Notes under the pieces: model-generated
Databases searched by the model: none
What the model was told of the DNA's origin: nothing
Seen by the model: only the letters and a program-made list of their open reading frames with translations
Translations under genes and position numbers: made by a program
In this document: one piece after another, positions 56,897 to 64,000 of the stretch
Layout: each line of letters starts with the position of its first letter
How positions within the stretch are numbered: position 1 is the stretch's first letter
Origin: Anabaena sp. 4-3
Lineage (GTDB): Bacteria > Cyanobacteriota > Cyanobacteriia > Cyanobacteriales > Nostocaceae
DNA: 64,000 bases
Assembly (NCBI RefSeq): GCF_001597745.1
Contig: NZ_LUHJ01000050.1
Coordinates: 50,091 to 114,090 of the forward strand
Direction of reading: 5' to 3'

Positions 56897-58048
56897 TTAT
56901 GAAGGGATAGTCACTTTTGGCTGTTCAACTGCTGATTTTTGCATCACAGTCGAGAATCTGCCATATTTATAGTATGCTGCACAAGCCCCTTCTGAAGATA
57001 CCATACAAGTACCAATTGGTGTTTCTGGTGTGCAAGCTGTACCAAATACTTTACATTGCCAAGGTTTCAGCACTCCTTTGAGAATTTCACCACATTGACA
57101 AGCTTTATGATCTGCGATTTTTTGGTTAGGAAGAGTAAATTTTAATTCTGCATCAAATTGGGCATATTCTGGGCGAATTTTTAACCCGGAATTAGGTATT
57201 TCATTTAAGCCTCGCCATTCAAATGTTTCACGCACTGTAAACACTTGATTCATGGCTTTTAAGGCGTTTTGATTACCTGCTGGTTGTACGAGTCGATTGT
57301 ATTGGTTTTCGACTTGACAACGATTTTCTACTAACTGCTGTAACAGCATCCAAATTGATTGCAAAATATCTAAAGGTTCAAAGCCAGAAACCACTACGGG
57401 TTTATGATATTGTTGGGCAATAAATTCATAAGGATCAGTGCCTATTACCATACTGACATGACCAGGCCCGACAAATCCATCTAGTTGTAAATCGGGGTTA
57501 TCTAATAAGGCTTTGAGGGCGGGAATTACGAGGACATGGTTACTAAATACGCTAAAGTTTTGTAGATTTTCTTCAGCAGCTTGTAGAATAGTAAAAGCGG
57601 TGCTAGGGGCGGTAGTTTCAAAGCCGATAGCAAAGAAAACAATTTGTTTATCGGGGTGATTTTTGGCTATTTGTAAACTATCTAGTGGTGAGTAAACCAT
57701 GCGAATGTCTGCGCCTGTGGCTTTAGCTTGCAGTAGGCTATGTTTAGAACCAGGAACGCGCATGGTGTCGCCAAAGGTTGTTAAAATGACGTTGGGGTTT
57801 TGGGAGATGGCGATCGCATCATCTAATCTACCCTTGGGCATGACACACACTGGACAACCAGGGCCATGAATTAATTCAATATTTGCTGGCAATATTTCTT
57901 CGATACCATATTTAAAAATAGAATGAGTATGCCCGCCGCATACTTCCATAATTTTAATGTGTTTATCTAATTGGTAACTTATTTTTTCAATCTCACGCCG
58001 TAAAGCTGCGGCTTTTTCTGGTTCTCTAAATTCGTCTACGTATTTCAT
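56897..58048 (-). CDS. hypD: Hydrogenase maturation protein HypD
   Basis: 383 residues. MEVCGGHTHSI, GPGCPVCVMP and GFETTAPS are the conserved HypD motifs whose Cys and His hold and assemble the Fe(CN)2CO unit with HypC; the C-terminal CQCGEIL...C...C region binds the [4Fe-4S] cluster. ATG at 58048. The 195-base gap to hypC is filled with repeats. Confidence 0.97.
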   Translation of the reverse strand: MKYVDEFREPEKAAALRREIEKISYQLDKHIKIMEVCGGHTHSIFKYGIEEILPANIELIHGPGCPVCVMPKGRLDDAIAISQNPNVILTTFGDTMRVPGSKHSLLQAKATGADIRMVYSPLDSLQIAKNHPDKQIVFFAIGFETTAPSTAFTILQAAEENLQNFSVFSNHVLVIPALKALLDNPDLQLDGFVGPGHVSMVIGTDPYEFIAQQYHKPVVVSGFEPLDILQSIWMLLQQLVENRCQVENQYNRLVQPAGNQNALKAMNQVFTVRETFEWRGLNEIPNSGLKIRPEYAQFDAELKFTLPNQKIADHKACQCGEILKGVLKPWQCKVFGTACTPETPIGTCMVSSEGACAAYYKYGRFSTVMQKSAVEQPKVTIPS

Positions 58049-58243
58049 GGTTGGGGACTGGGTATTGGGGACTGGGTATTGGGGACTGGGGACTGGGAGG
58101 ATGAGGTAGACAAGGTAGAAATTCTTTCTCAGTCAACCGTCAACAGTCAACAATCTCCATTTTGAATTTTGTAGGCGTAAGCCTTCCCTACGGGACGCTA
58201 CGCGATGCCGTAGGCTATGCGTGAATTTTGAATTTTGAATTGT
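58049..58243. repeat. Repeats between hypC and hypD
   Basis: GGGGACTGGGTATT units (58052-58100), a short spacer, then a dispersed element (about 58160-58240) with GTAGGCGTAAGCCTTCCCTA, CTACGCGATGCCGTAGGC and flanking TGAATTTTGAATT. Related to the element at 50565-50655 and to a fragment near 40950. Transcription of the operon would have to cross it. Confidence 0.8.
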
Positions 58244-58495
58244 TTATTCTGCTTGTACGGCGGCGATTTCTGCTAATAGTTGTAAGGTTTCGGCTGCTTC
58301 TTGTTCGTTAATTCTATTCATGGCAAAGCCGACATGAACTAATACCCAATTTCCCACACATGATTCTGGGGGATGTTGTTCATCTACGATGCAGGAAATG
58401 TTAACTTGTCTTTTTACTCCACCAACGTTGACAATGGCTAGTTTGTTGTTTGTGTCGGTGATTTCGATGATTTGTCCGGGAATTCCTAAACACAT
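58244..58495 (-). CDS. hypC: Hydrogenase maturation chaperone HypC
   Basis: 83 residues. MCLGIPGQI is the canonical N-terminus; the Cys2 thiol, exposed after Met removal, binds the Fe(CN)2CO fragment with HypD and contacts the large-subunit precursor. ANVGGVKRQVN-like and WVLVHVGFAM are the usual OB-fold segments. It lies 106 bases after hypF. Confidence 0.97.
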   Translation of the reverse strand: MCLGIPGQIIEITDTNNKLAIVNVGGVKRQVNISCIVDEQHPPESCVGNWVLVHVGFAMNRINEQEAAETLQLLAEIAAVQAE

Positions 58496-58601
58496 TTTTA
58501 TTTTCCTTGATGAGTGGGATGAAGAGTTTTTTTCACGCAGAGGCGCAGAGACGCAGAGAGTTTGGGAGGGTTTTTCGTGGGGTATTTAGAAATATATGAT
58601 A

Positions 58602-61064
58602 TTATTTATTTTTGATGAGGTTGGCGGCTGTAATTAGGGCTTGTCCTAGGGATAGTCCGCCGTCGTTTGTGGGGACTTGGCTGTGTGTTAATACGTTAAT
58701 GTTTAACTTTTGTAACTGCTGGGTTACTAAGTTTAACAAAATACAATTTTGAAATACTCCTCCTGTGAGTATGACTTGATGAATTAAGTTTTCTTGACGC
58801 AGATGGTTAACTGTCTCTACAATGATGTTAGCTAAACTTTTGTGAAATTTGGCGGCTATCACTGGCTGAGGTGTTTTCTGCTTTATATCATTCAGTAAGT
58901 GTTGCCACATTGGGCGCGGGTCTATACAATAAATACTATCTGAAAAGCGCAAATTAAAGGGATATATTCCTATTTCTTTATGATTCTTTAATTGAGAGAT
59001 ATCAACTGTAGCTTCCATTGCGATCGCAGCTTGTCCTTCATAGCTACATTGTTCTCGACAAATGCCGATAGCCGCAGCTACAGCGTCAAACAGCCTTCCG
59101 ACTGAGGAAGCTAAGGGGGCGTTAATGCCTTTTTCAACAAGCTGATTCAGCAGTTTTATGGGTTGCTGATTCAAAAATTGTAATAATTCTAAATCACTAT
59201 ATTCTTGTTGGCAATCATCCCAAAGATTAGCAGCGAGTAAATGGGCGTAGGTATTACGCCAAGGTTGATAAATTGCTTGTTCACCGCCAATCATTGCTAC
59301 TGGTTTAAATGTGGCAATGCGTTTAAATTGGTGGTAGTCTGCTAAGAAAAATTCTCCTCCCCAGAGTGTACCATCTGCACCATAACCCAAACCATCAAAG
59401 GCGATACCTAAGACTGGGGTTGTATCTAAAGGAATGTGATTTTCTGCCATGCAAGCGGCAATATGGGCGTGATGATGTTGAATAGGATAGAGTGGGAGTT
59501 GGTTAGCGGTGGCGAGTTGTTTACCGAGTTTGGTAGAGAGATATTCAGGATGTAAATCAACTGCGATCGCTTGTGGTTGATGAGCAAATAAATTTAAATA
59601 TAAACTCAGGGTATCTTGATAAGCACTAAACGCCGCCGCGTTTTCTAAATCTCCCAAATGTTGCGAAAGAATAGCTTCCCCATCTCGCAATAAACAAAAG
59701 GTATTTTTTAACTCACTACCCATTGCTAAAATTTGCGGCACCTTATTAAATCCCGGTGGTAATTTTAGCGGTGCTGGTGCATAACCTCTAGCCCGGCGAA
59801 TTGTTTGTAATTTATTGTCCACAACTCGCACCACGGAATCATCTACCCTGTTGACAATCTCCCGATTATGTAAGAGAAAATAATCAGCAATTTGACCTAA
59901 CTTTTCTTTAGCTGTATCATTATCTATACATTGCGGTTCATCAGAAATATTCCCACTGGTTAACACAATCGGGCGATTCATCCGCCGCAAAATTAGATGA
60001 TGTAACGGCGTATAAGGTAACATAAAACCAAGAGTATTTTGTCCCGGTGCTACCGAAGGCGCAATAGAATGGGGCATTGGGCATTGGGCATTGCCGAAAA
60101 AGTCTCCCTTGTCTCTCTTGTCGCCAGTTTCTAAAATTTCTTTAATTTTGAATTTTGACTTTTGAATTTTGAATTGATTTGTCCCCAGTCCCTTCTTTTG
60201 CAACAACACAATAGGCGCGGCTGGACTGGTTAATAATTCTTTTTCTCTATCATTAACTAAACAATATTCTTCAATAACTGCAATATCCCTCGCCATTAAA
60301 GCGAAAGGTTTATCATAGCGTTTTTTACGCTGACGCAATTTTTGTACAGTCGCCTCTTGTGTCGCATCACAAGCGAGATGAATACCACCAATACCTTTAA
60401 TGGCAACAATTTCACCCTTTTGTAACAAAGTGCAAACCGCATCCACATCATCCAACATCGAAAACATGGAAGCCGTCACAGGTTGACTATCAGCCCTTTC
60501 TAACCAAGCTTGGGGGCCACATACATGACAAGCTACAGGTTGGGCGTGAAAGCGACGATTTTCCACATCGTGGTATGACTTTTCACATTCGGGACACATC
60601 ACAAACGCAGACATACTGGTATTGCATCTGTCGTAAGGAATAGCGCGAATAATACTTAAACGAGGGCCGCAATGAGTACAGTTAGTAAAAGGATAACGGT
60701 AAAAGCGGCTAAAGGGGTCAAAAATTTCTTGCTGACATTGGGGACAGGTAGCCGCATCTGGCGCAATTTCGGTTTTAGATACACCGCTAACACTACCAGA
60801 AATCACAAAATCATCAAAATGCAACTCTCCTTGATATGGAGTTCTCACCAGTTCCGTGATTTTTGCCAATGGCGGACATTCTTGTTGTAATTTGCTGACA
60901 AATTCTGTTAAAGCTGCGGCACTACCACATACCCGAATTAACACACCTTCCCCGTCATTACACACATCCCCCCGCAAACCACAGGCTTTAGCCAAACGAT
61001 AGACAGTAGGACGAAATCCCACCCCCTGCACAGTACCGCGAACTCTAATTTCTTCCGTTACCAT
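58602..61064 (-). CDS. hypF: Carbamoyltransferase HypF with an in-frame repeat insertion
   Basis: 820 residues. N-terminal acylphosphatase domain (VRGTVQGVGFRPTVYRLA), two zinc fingers (CPQCQQEIF...CTHCGPR; CPECEKSY...CHVCGPQ), YrdC-like domain, and C-terminal Kae1-like domain with QHHHAHIAACMAE and GLGYGADGTLWGGEF. It transfers the carbamoyl group to the HypE C-terminal Cys. Residues about 291-333 (NQFKIQKSKFKIKE...NAQCPMPHS) are unlike HypF and are translated from intergenic heptamer repeats at about 60065-60195. They lie in the YrdC-like region between LLQKK and APGQNTLGF, probably a surface loop. The reading frame is preserved. Confidence 0.96.
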   Translation of the reverse strand: MVTEEIRVRGTVQGVGFRPTVYRLAKACGLRGDVCNDGEGVLIRVCGSAAALTEFVSKLQQECPPLAKITELVRTPYQGELHFDDFVISGSVSGVSKTEIAPDAATCPQCQQEIFDPFSRFYRYPFTNCTHCGPRLSIIRAIPYDRCNTSMSAFVMCPECEKSYHDVENRRFHAQPVACHVCGPQAWLERADSQPVTASMFSMLDDVDAVCTLLQKGEIVAIKGIGGIHLACDATQEATVQKLRQRKKRYDKPFALMARDIAVIEEYCLVNDREKELLTSPAAPIVLLQKKGLGTNQFKIQKSKFKIKEILETGDKRDKGDFFGNAQCPMPHSIAPSVAPGQNTLGFMLPYTPLHHLILRRMNRPIVLTSGNISDEPQCIDNDTAKEKLGQIADYFLLHNREIVNRVDDSVVRVVDNKLQTIRRARGYAPAPLKLPPGFNKVPQILAMGSELKNTFCLLRDGEAILSQHLGDLENAAAFSAYQDTLSLYLNLFAHQPQAIAVDLHPEYLSTKLGKQLATANQLPLYPIQHHHAHIAACMAENHIPLDTTPVLGIAFDGLGYGADGTLWGGEFFLADYHQFKRIATFKPVAMIGGEQAIYQPWRNTYAHLLAANLWDDCQQEYSDLELLQFLNQQPIKLLNQLVEKGINAPLASSVGRLFDAVAAAIGICREQCSYEGQAAIAMEATVDISQLKNHKEIGIYPFNLRFSDSIYCIDPRPMWQHLLNDIKQKTPQPVIAAKFHKSLANIIVETVNHLRQENLIHQVILTGGVFQNCILLNLVTQQLQKLNINVLTHSQVPTNDGGLSLGQALITAANLIKNK

Positions 61065-61215
61065 AAACTCATTTGTAATTAAATAGGCATAATTAAATGT
61101 AAAATAGCTTTTTGTTCGTAGAGAGCGATAAATCGCTCTATGGAAAGGGTTGAAAGGGCTAAAGCCCTTACTACGAAATTTCTTTTATCGAGTTTCAAAT
61201 GGCATAAGTTACACC

Positions 61216-62370
61216 CTAATCTCTACCTTCTACCTTCCATAGCAAAATGCGATTATTACCAGAATCAGAGATTACCGCCGTTTTGCCAGAAACGTTAATT
61301 CCGTAACACCAATTTAAGGTATTGCGTCTGGGTAGCCCGAAGTTACGATTTTCGCTTTTACTTTGAAAGTTGTCTTGTCCAATGATGCCATCTGCCACTG
61401 CACCCTGCAATGATAATATTGACTCTGGTTTCTTCCATCCTAACAATCGAGAGTTAGCAGTATCCGCAACTAACAACCATTCTCCAGCCACAGCTACCCC
61501 ATAAGGCATACTCAAACTACTCGCACTAGGGAAATAAACACCCTGATTCATTTCCACAAATTCAAAATTTTTTTGTCCTAAAACCACCGCACAAGGGGCA
61601 TTATTTTCTGTTGGTATCCCCTGCCAAATCATCACCCGATTATTACCCGCATCAGTGACAACTAAATTATCATTCCAGACAGTAATATCATGACACCAAC
61701 GCATACTAGCCGCCGTCGGAGAACCGCCACCGTTTTCATTACGAGAAATCATGTCTGGCTGTCCCAAAACTATATCAGCAGGTTGACCATTTGCTGTTGG
61801 TAATTGCCGCCAAATTAATAACCTTCTATTACCTGTATCCGCTACAAATAACTGACCTTGATAATAGAAAATACCATAAGGCCAGTGCATAGTATTAGCC
61901 GCAGGTTGTTGACTTCCCCGGTTAGGTTGATTATCAGTAAAATTAGCTTGTCCTAAAACTAAATCTGCTGGCACATGGCTATCTTCTGGTAACTGATGCC
62001 AAATTAAAACCCGATGATTCCAAGCATCTGCAACAGCTAAACCTTCCCCACATACACAAATCCCAGTCGGTACACTGAAAGTATTTCTTCCCGGTGTACC
62101 TTTAGCATTTTGTCCCTCATGAAAAAAATCAGGTTGTCCAATTACCCAGTCAGCCGGTTGACTATCTCTAGTAGGTAAATTGCGCCAACCTAATAACCGA
62201 TGATGTCCCGTATCTGATACCCATAAAGCCCCAGTTTCCGACACCAAACAAGCAGCACGAGGAGCAAACATAGTAATAGGAGAAGGTGCTAAAGGAACTG
62301 CTAATAAATCCGGCTGAATCACATCTCCTAAAATCACCTCTGCACCTTCAGAGAAAAACTTATTAGTCAT
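61216..62370 (-). CDS. NHL-repeat six-bladed beta-propeller protein
   Basis: 384 residues built of six repeats of about 60 residues, each with a blade core such as LWVSDTGHHRLLGW or LFVADTGNRRLLIW followed by a (V/I)(I/L)GQ-x-(D/N)F turn. No signal peptide is obvious. An NHL protein occurs upstream of hypF in other filamentous cyanobacteria (alr0693 in Nostoc PCC 7120, from memory), where it has been proposed to help mature the uptake-hydrogenase small subunit. Its ATG overlaps the TPR stop (ATGA), so translation is probably coupled. 151 bases separate it from hypF. Confidence 0.88.
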   Translation of the reverse strand: MTNKFFSEGAEVILGDVIQPDLLAVPLAPSPITMFAPRAACLVSETGALWVSDTGHHRLLGWRNLPTRDSQPADWVIGQPDFFHEGQNAKGTPGRNTFSVPTGICVCGEGLAVADAWNHRVLIWHQLPEDSHVPADLVLGQANFTDNQPNRGSQQPAANTMHWPYGIFYYQGQLFVADTGNRRLLIWRQLPTANGQPADIVLGQPDMISRNENGGGSPTAASMRWCHDITVWNDNLVVTDAGNNRVMIWQGIPTENNAPCAVVLGQKNFEFVEMNQGVYFPSASSLSMPYGVAVAGEWLLVADTANSRLLGWKKPESILSLQGAVADGIIGQDNFQSKSENRNFGLPRRNTLNWCYGINVSGKTAVISDSGNNRILLWKVEGRD

Positions 62371-63368
62371 TCTCTCTGCGCCTCTGCGCCTCTGCGTGAA
62401 CTTTTACTAATTTCTCCTACCACATCCTGCAAAGCTTGAGCAACTGCTGCGGCTTGTGCTTGTTGTTGATGTTGACTAAATATCTCCCAAGCTTCATGAT
62501 AATAATTACGAGCTTGTAAAAGATTTTTGAGATTACCTAATTCTGGTTTTTCTAAGTCATCAGGTAAATTAAATAAGGCGTTAGCTTTATTGGCAATTGT
62601 GTTAGCATATTCTAAAGGAGTATCTTGAGGACTACGTACTTTTAAAGCCTGATCATAAGCGGCGATCGCTCGCAAATTATTCTCCACAGGATGGGAACTC
62701 TGTAAATATTGCAAAGCATTACCCAAGTTGTTTTGCAACATCGCATATTCCCTAGGGTGGTCAATGATGTTAATATGCTGAAGTGCCGCCTCAAAAGTCT
62801 GTACAGCCAAGCCTTCATACAGGTTTGACTGTGACGCATCCCCAACCATAGACAGGTAGGCGATCGCAACATTATTAGCCAAAATCGCGTATTCTTGAGG
62901 ATAATCTTGGCTAGTAAATACCCGCATAGCCTGATGATAAGCCGCAATGCTATCCGTCATCTTGGCTAAATTAAAAGGCACTAAAGATTGCAACAGCAAC
63001 CCCAAATTCATCTGTGCTTCTGCCTCTTCCACAGACCCGGCTAACTGCCGTAAAATTGGCAAAGCTTCCTGATAATTAGCCTTGGCTTGTAACAATAATT
63101 CTACCCCAGCATCAGGAATAGACATTAAAGCCCCTGCCATCCCCACTTGAGAACGAGCTTTCCACAGAGGATAATCAGAATCACAGAGTTTATAGGCTTG
63201 TTGATATAACTCAACAGCATTCCATAAATCCTGGGTAGTCTTAGGTTTTTTCTGTAAACCTTGCGCCAATTCAATCAACATTTGAATTTTTTCTTCAGTT
63301 GTTGCTGATTCCGATGTAATGGCAGCAAGTGCGGCTTTGACGGTTGAATCTGTAATGCTGGGAGTCAT
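62367..63368 (-). CDS. TPR-type helical repeat protein of the extended hyp cluster
   Basis: 333 residues, almost all alpha-helical with alanine-rich pairs such as AIAAYDQALKVRSP and ANNVAIAYLSM spaced as tetratricopeptide repeats (about six to seven units, residues 30-310). Likely a scaffold for protein contacts; TPR genes sit near hypF in related genomes. The last residues, SSRRGAEAQRE, are encoded by a CGCAGAGGCGCAGAG repeat also found at 58533-58560, so the C-terminus is repeat-derived. That same repeat ends exactly at the ATGA overlap with the NHL gene. Confidence 0.85.
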   Translation of the reverse strand: MTPSITDSTVKAALAAITSESATTEEKIQMLIELAQGLQKKPKTTQDLWNAVELYQQAYKLCDSDYPLWKARSQVGMAGALMSIPDAGVELLLQAKANYQEALPILRQLAGSVEEAEAQMNLGLLLQSLVPFNLAKMTDSIAAYHQAMRVFTSQDYPQEYAILANNVAIAYLSMVGDASQSNLYEGLAVQTFEAALQHINIIDHPREYAMLQNNLGNALQYLQSSHPVENNLRAIAAYDQALKVRSPQDTPLEYANTIANKANALFNLPDDLEKPELGNLKNLLQARNYYHEAWEIFSQHQQQAQAAAVAQALQDVVGEISKSSRRGAEAQRE

Positions 63369-63793
63369 CTAAGGTTGAAGATGAAAGTTGGGTATACTTG
63401 AAAAGATTTTGACTATTTAAACTAGCAATTTCCAGTAGTTTAACCTTTTATTTCTCAATAAAATGAGGCGAGTTTAACCAAAATAAATAAAATCTAAATT
63501 AGATAAAGTAACGCACCATTTAACAACAGTAAAAAATTGTAGGTTGGGTTGACTTCAGGAAACCCAACACCAATATATTAGTTGGGTTACACTGCGCTTA
63601 ACACACATCTTGCACCTGTTCCTTGATGATAATTTTTGTAGGGTGGGCATTGCTTGTCTGCTGCTCAAACCCTTAGTTTTAGGTTGTTAGCTGTGCATCG
63701 CCTTACGCTGATTGAGAATGATGCTAGATATAACTTAACCCAACCTACATCTAATGCACTATTTTAGCTTTGTCAGTCCCCTAAAACCTATTC
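63369..63793. other. Intergenic region between the TPR and Rieske genes
   Basis: 425 bases without a gene. About half is a palindrome-ended element (63538-63749, listed separately). The region directly upstream of the TPR start is AT-rich and might hold a promoter; I do not see a convincing one. Whether the Rieske gene is co-transcribed across this gap is uncertain. Confidence 0.6.
63538..63749. mobile_element. MITE-like element with 13-bp terminal inverted repeats
   Basis: Terminal arms TGTAGGTTGGGTT (63538-63550) and AACCCAACCTACA (63737-63749) are exact inverse copies, 212 bases apart. Inside lies a second shared repeat (63626-63680) matching the inverted copy at 47963-48014, suggesting another nested insertion. 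No coding capacity. Confidence 0.75.
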
Positions 63794-64000
63794 TCAACCT
63801 AGTTGCACAAAAACCTTATCTTCCCTAACTTGTAACGGATATGAAACAAGAGACATATCAGGCGCAGTTAAACATTCACCCGTCTCTAATCGATATTGAA
63901 ATCCGTGTTCAGCACAGGTAAGAATACCATTTTCAACCTTACCTGAATCTAGAGGAGAAGCTAAGTGAGAACAAGCATTACGATAACAAACTATATTCGT
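63794..64000 (-). CDS. Rieske [2Fe-2S] domain protein, C-terminal part
   Basis: Only the last 68 codons are in the window; the start lies beyond the right edge. NACSHLASPL and CAEHGFQY give the two Rieske ligand pairs (C-x-H and C-x-x-H), followed by LETGECL and a short beta end. It would bind a [2Fe-2S] cluster for electron transfer. In related cyanobacteria a NifU-like gene lies in the extended hyp cluster; whether this Rieske domain is fused to such a domain cannot be seen here. Confidence 0.88.
   Translation of the reverse strand, partial: TNIVCYRNACSHLASPLDSGKVENGILTCAEHGFQYRLETGECLTAPDMSLVSYPLQVREDKVFVQLG

Overview
The window comes from a filamentous, probably heterocystous cyanobacterium of the Nostoc/Anabaena group (Nostocales). 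Evidence: abundant HIP1 octamers (GCGATCGC), heptameric short tandem repeats (TCATTAG/CCCCAGT types) between genes, a [NiFe]-hydrogenase maturation (hyp) cluster preceded by NHL, TPR and Rieske genes, a cyanophycinase-family gene, and a long orphan CRISPR array. I cannot fix the species.

Layout. 2-28903: one uninterrupted open frame, already open at the left edge, encoding at least 9,633 residues of tandem extracellular-type domains (PPC-like, discoidin, cadherin, 12 CARDB, Ig-like, RHS-like, dockerin-like, YVTN-type propeller, a lipase-like alpha/beta hydrolase, PKD, DUF4114). Its stop codon lies inside the 3' end of a convergent tRNA-Ala(CGC). 29010-38328: a HAD phosphatase with an altered motif I, rtcB split by a group I intron carrying a LAGLIDADG endonuclease, a GH57 glycosidase, an NFU iron-sulfur scaffold, a Uma2 nuclease-fold protein, a GAF histidine kinase and a ribbon-helix-helix protein. 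38990-43650: lepA, a GT4 glycosyltransferase and a cyanophycinase-like peptidase. 43813-45750: CRISPR array of 27 repeats with no cas genes nearby. 46011-54011: cysteine desulfurase, peroxiredoxin, GH31 alpha-glucosidase, DUF389 membrane protein, AI-2E/PerM-type permease and a Coq4 homologue. 54214-64000: on the minus strand, in order of transcription, Rieske protein (partial), TPR protein, NHL protein, hypF, hypC, hypD, tautomerase-like protein, hypE, hypA, hypB, with a terminator after hypB.

Genes working together. HypF and HypE make the CN ligands, HypC and HypD assemble Fe(CN)2CO, and HypA and HypB insert nickel. The NHL, TPR and Rieske genes upstream are plausible accessory factors for the hydrogenase small subunit or its electron chain. 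The NFU scaffold and the cysteine desulfurase belong to Fe-S assembly but are not adjacent. GH57, GH31 and GT4 suggest alpha-glucan metabolism.

The strongest unusual result is the rtcB intron. P1, P2, P3, P4, P6, P8, P9 and P10 can all be drawn by hand, and P1 and P10 independently fix the same splice sites, restoring a 393-residue RtcB. Other notable points are a nested palindromic element, in-frame capture of intergenic repeats by hypF and by the TPR gene, and a CRISPR spacer containing HIP1.
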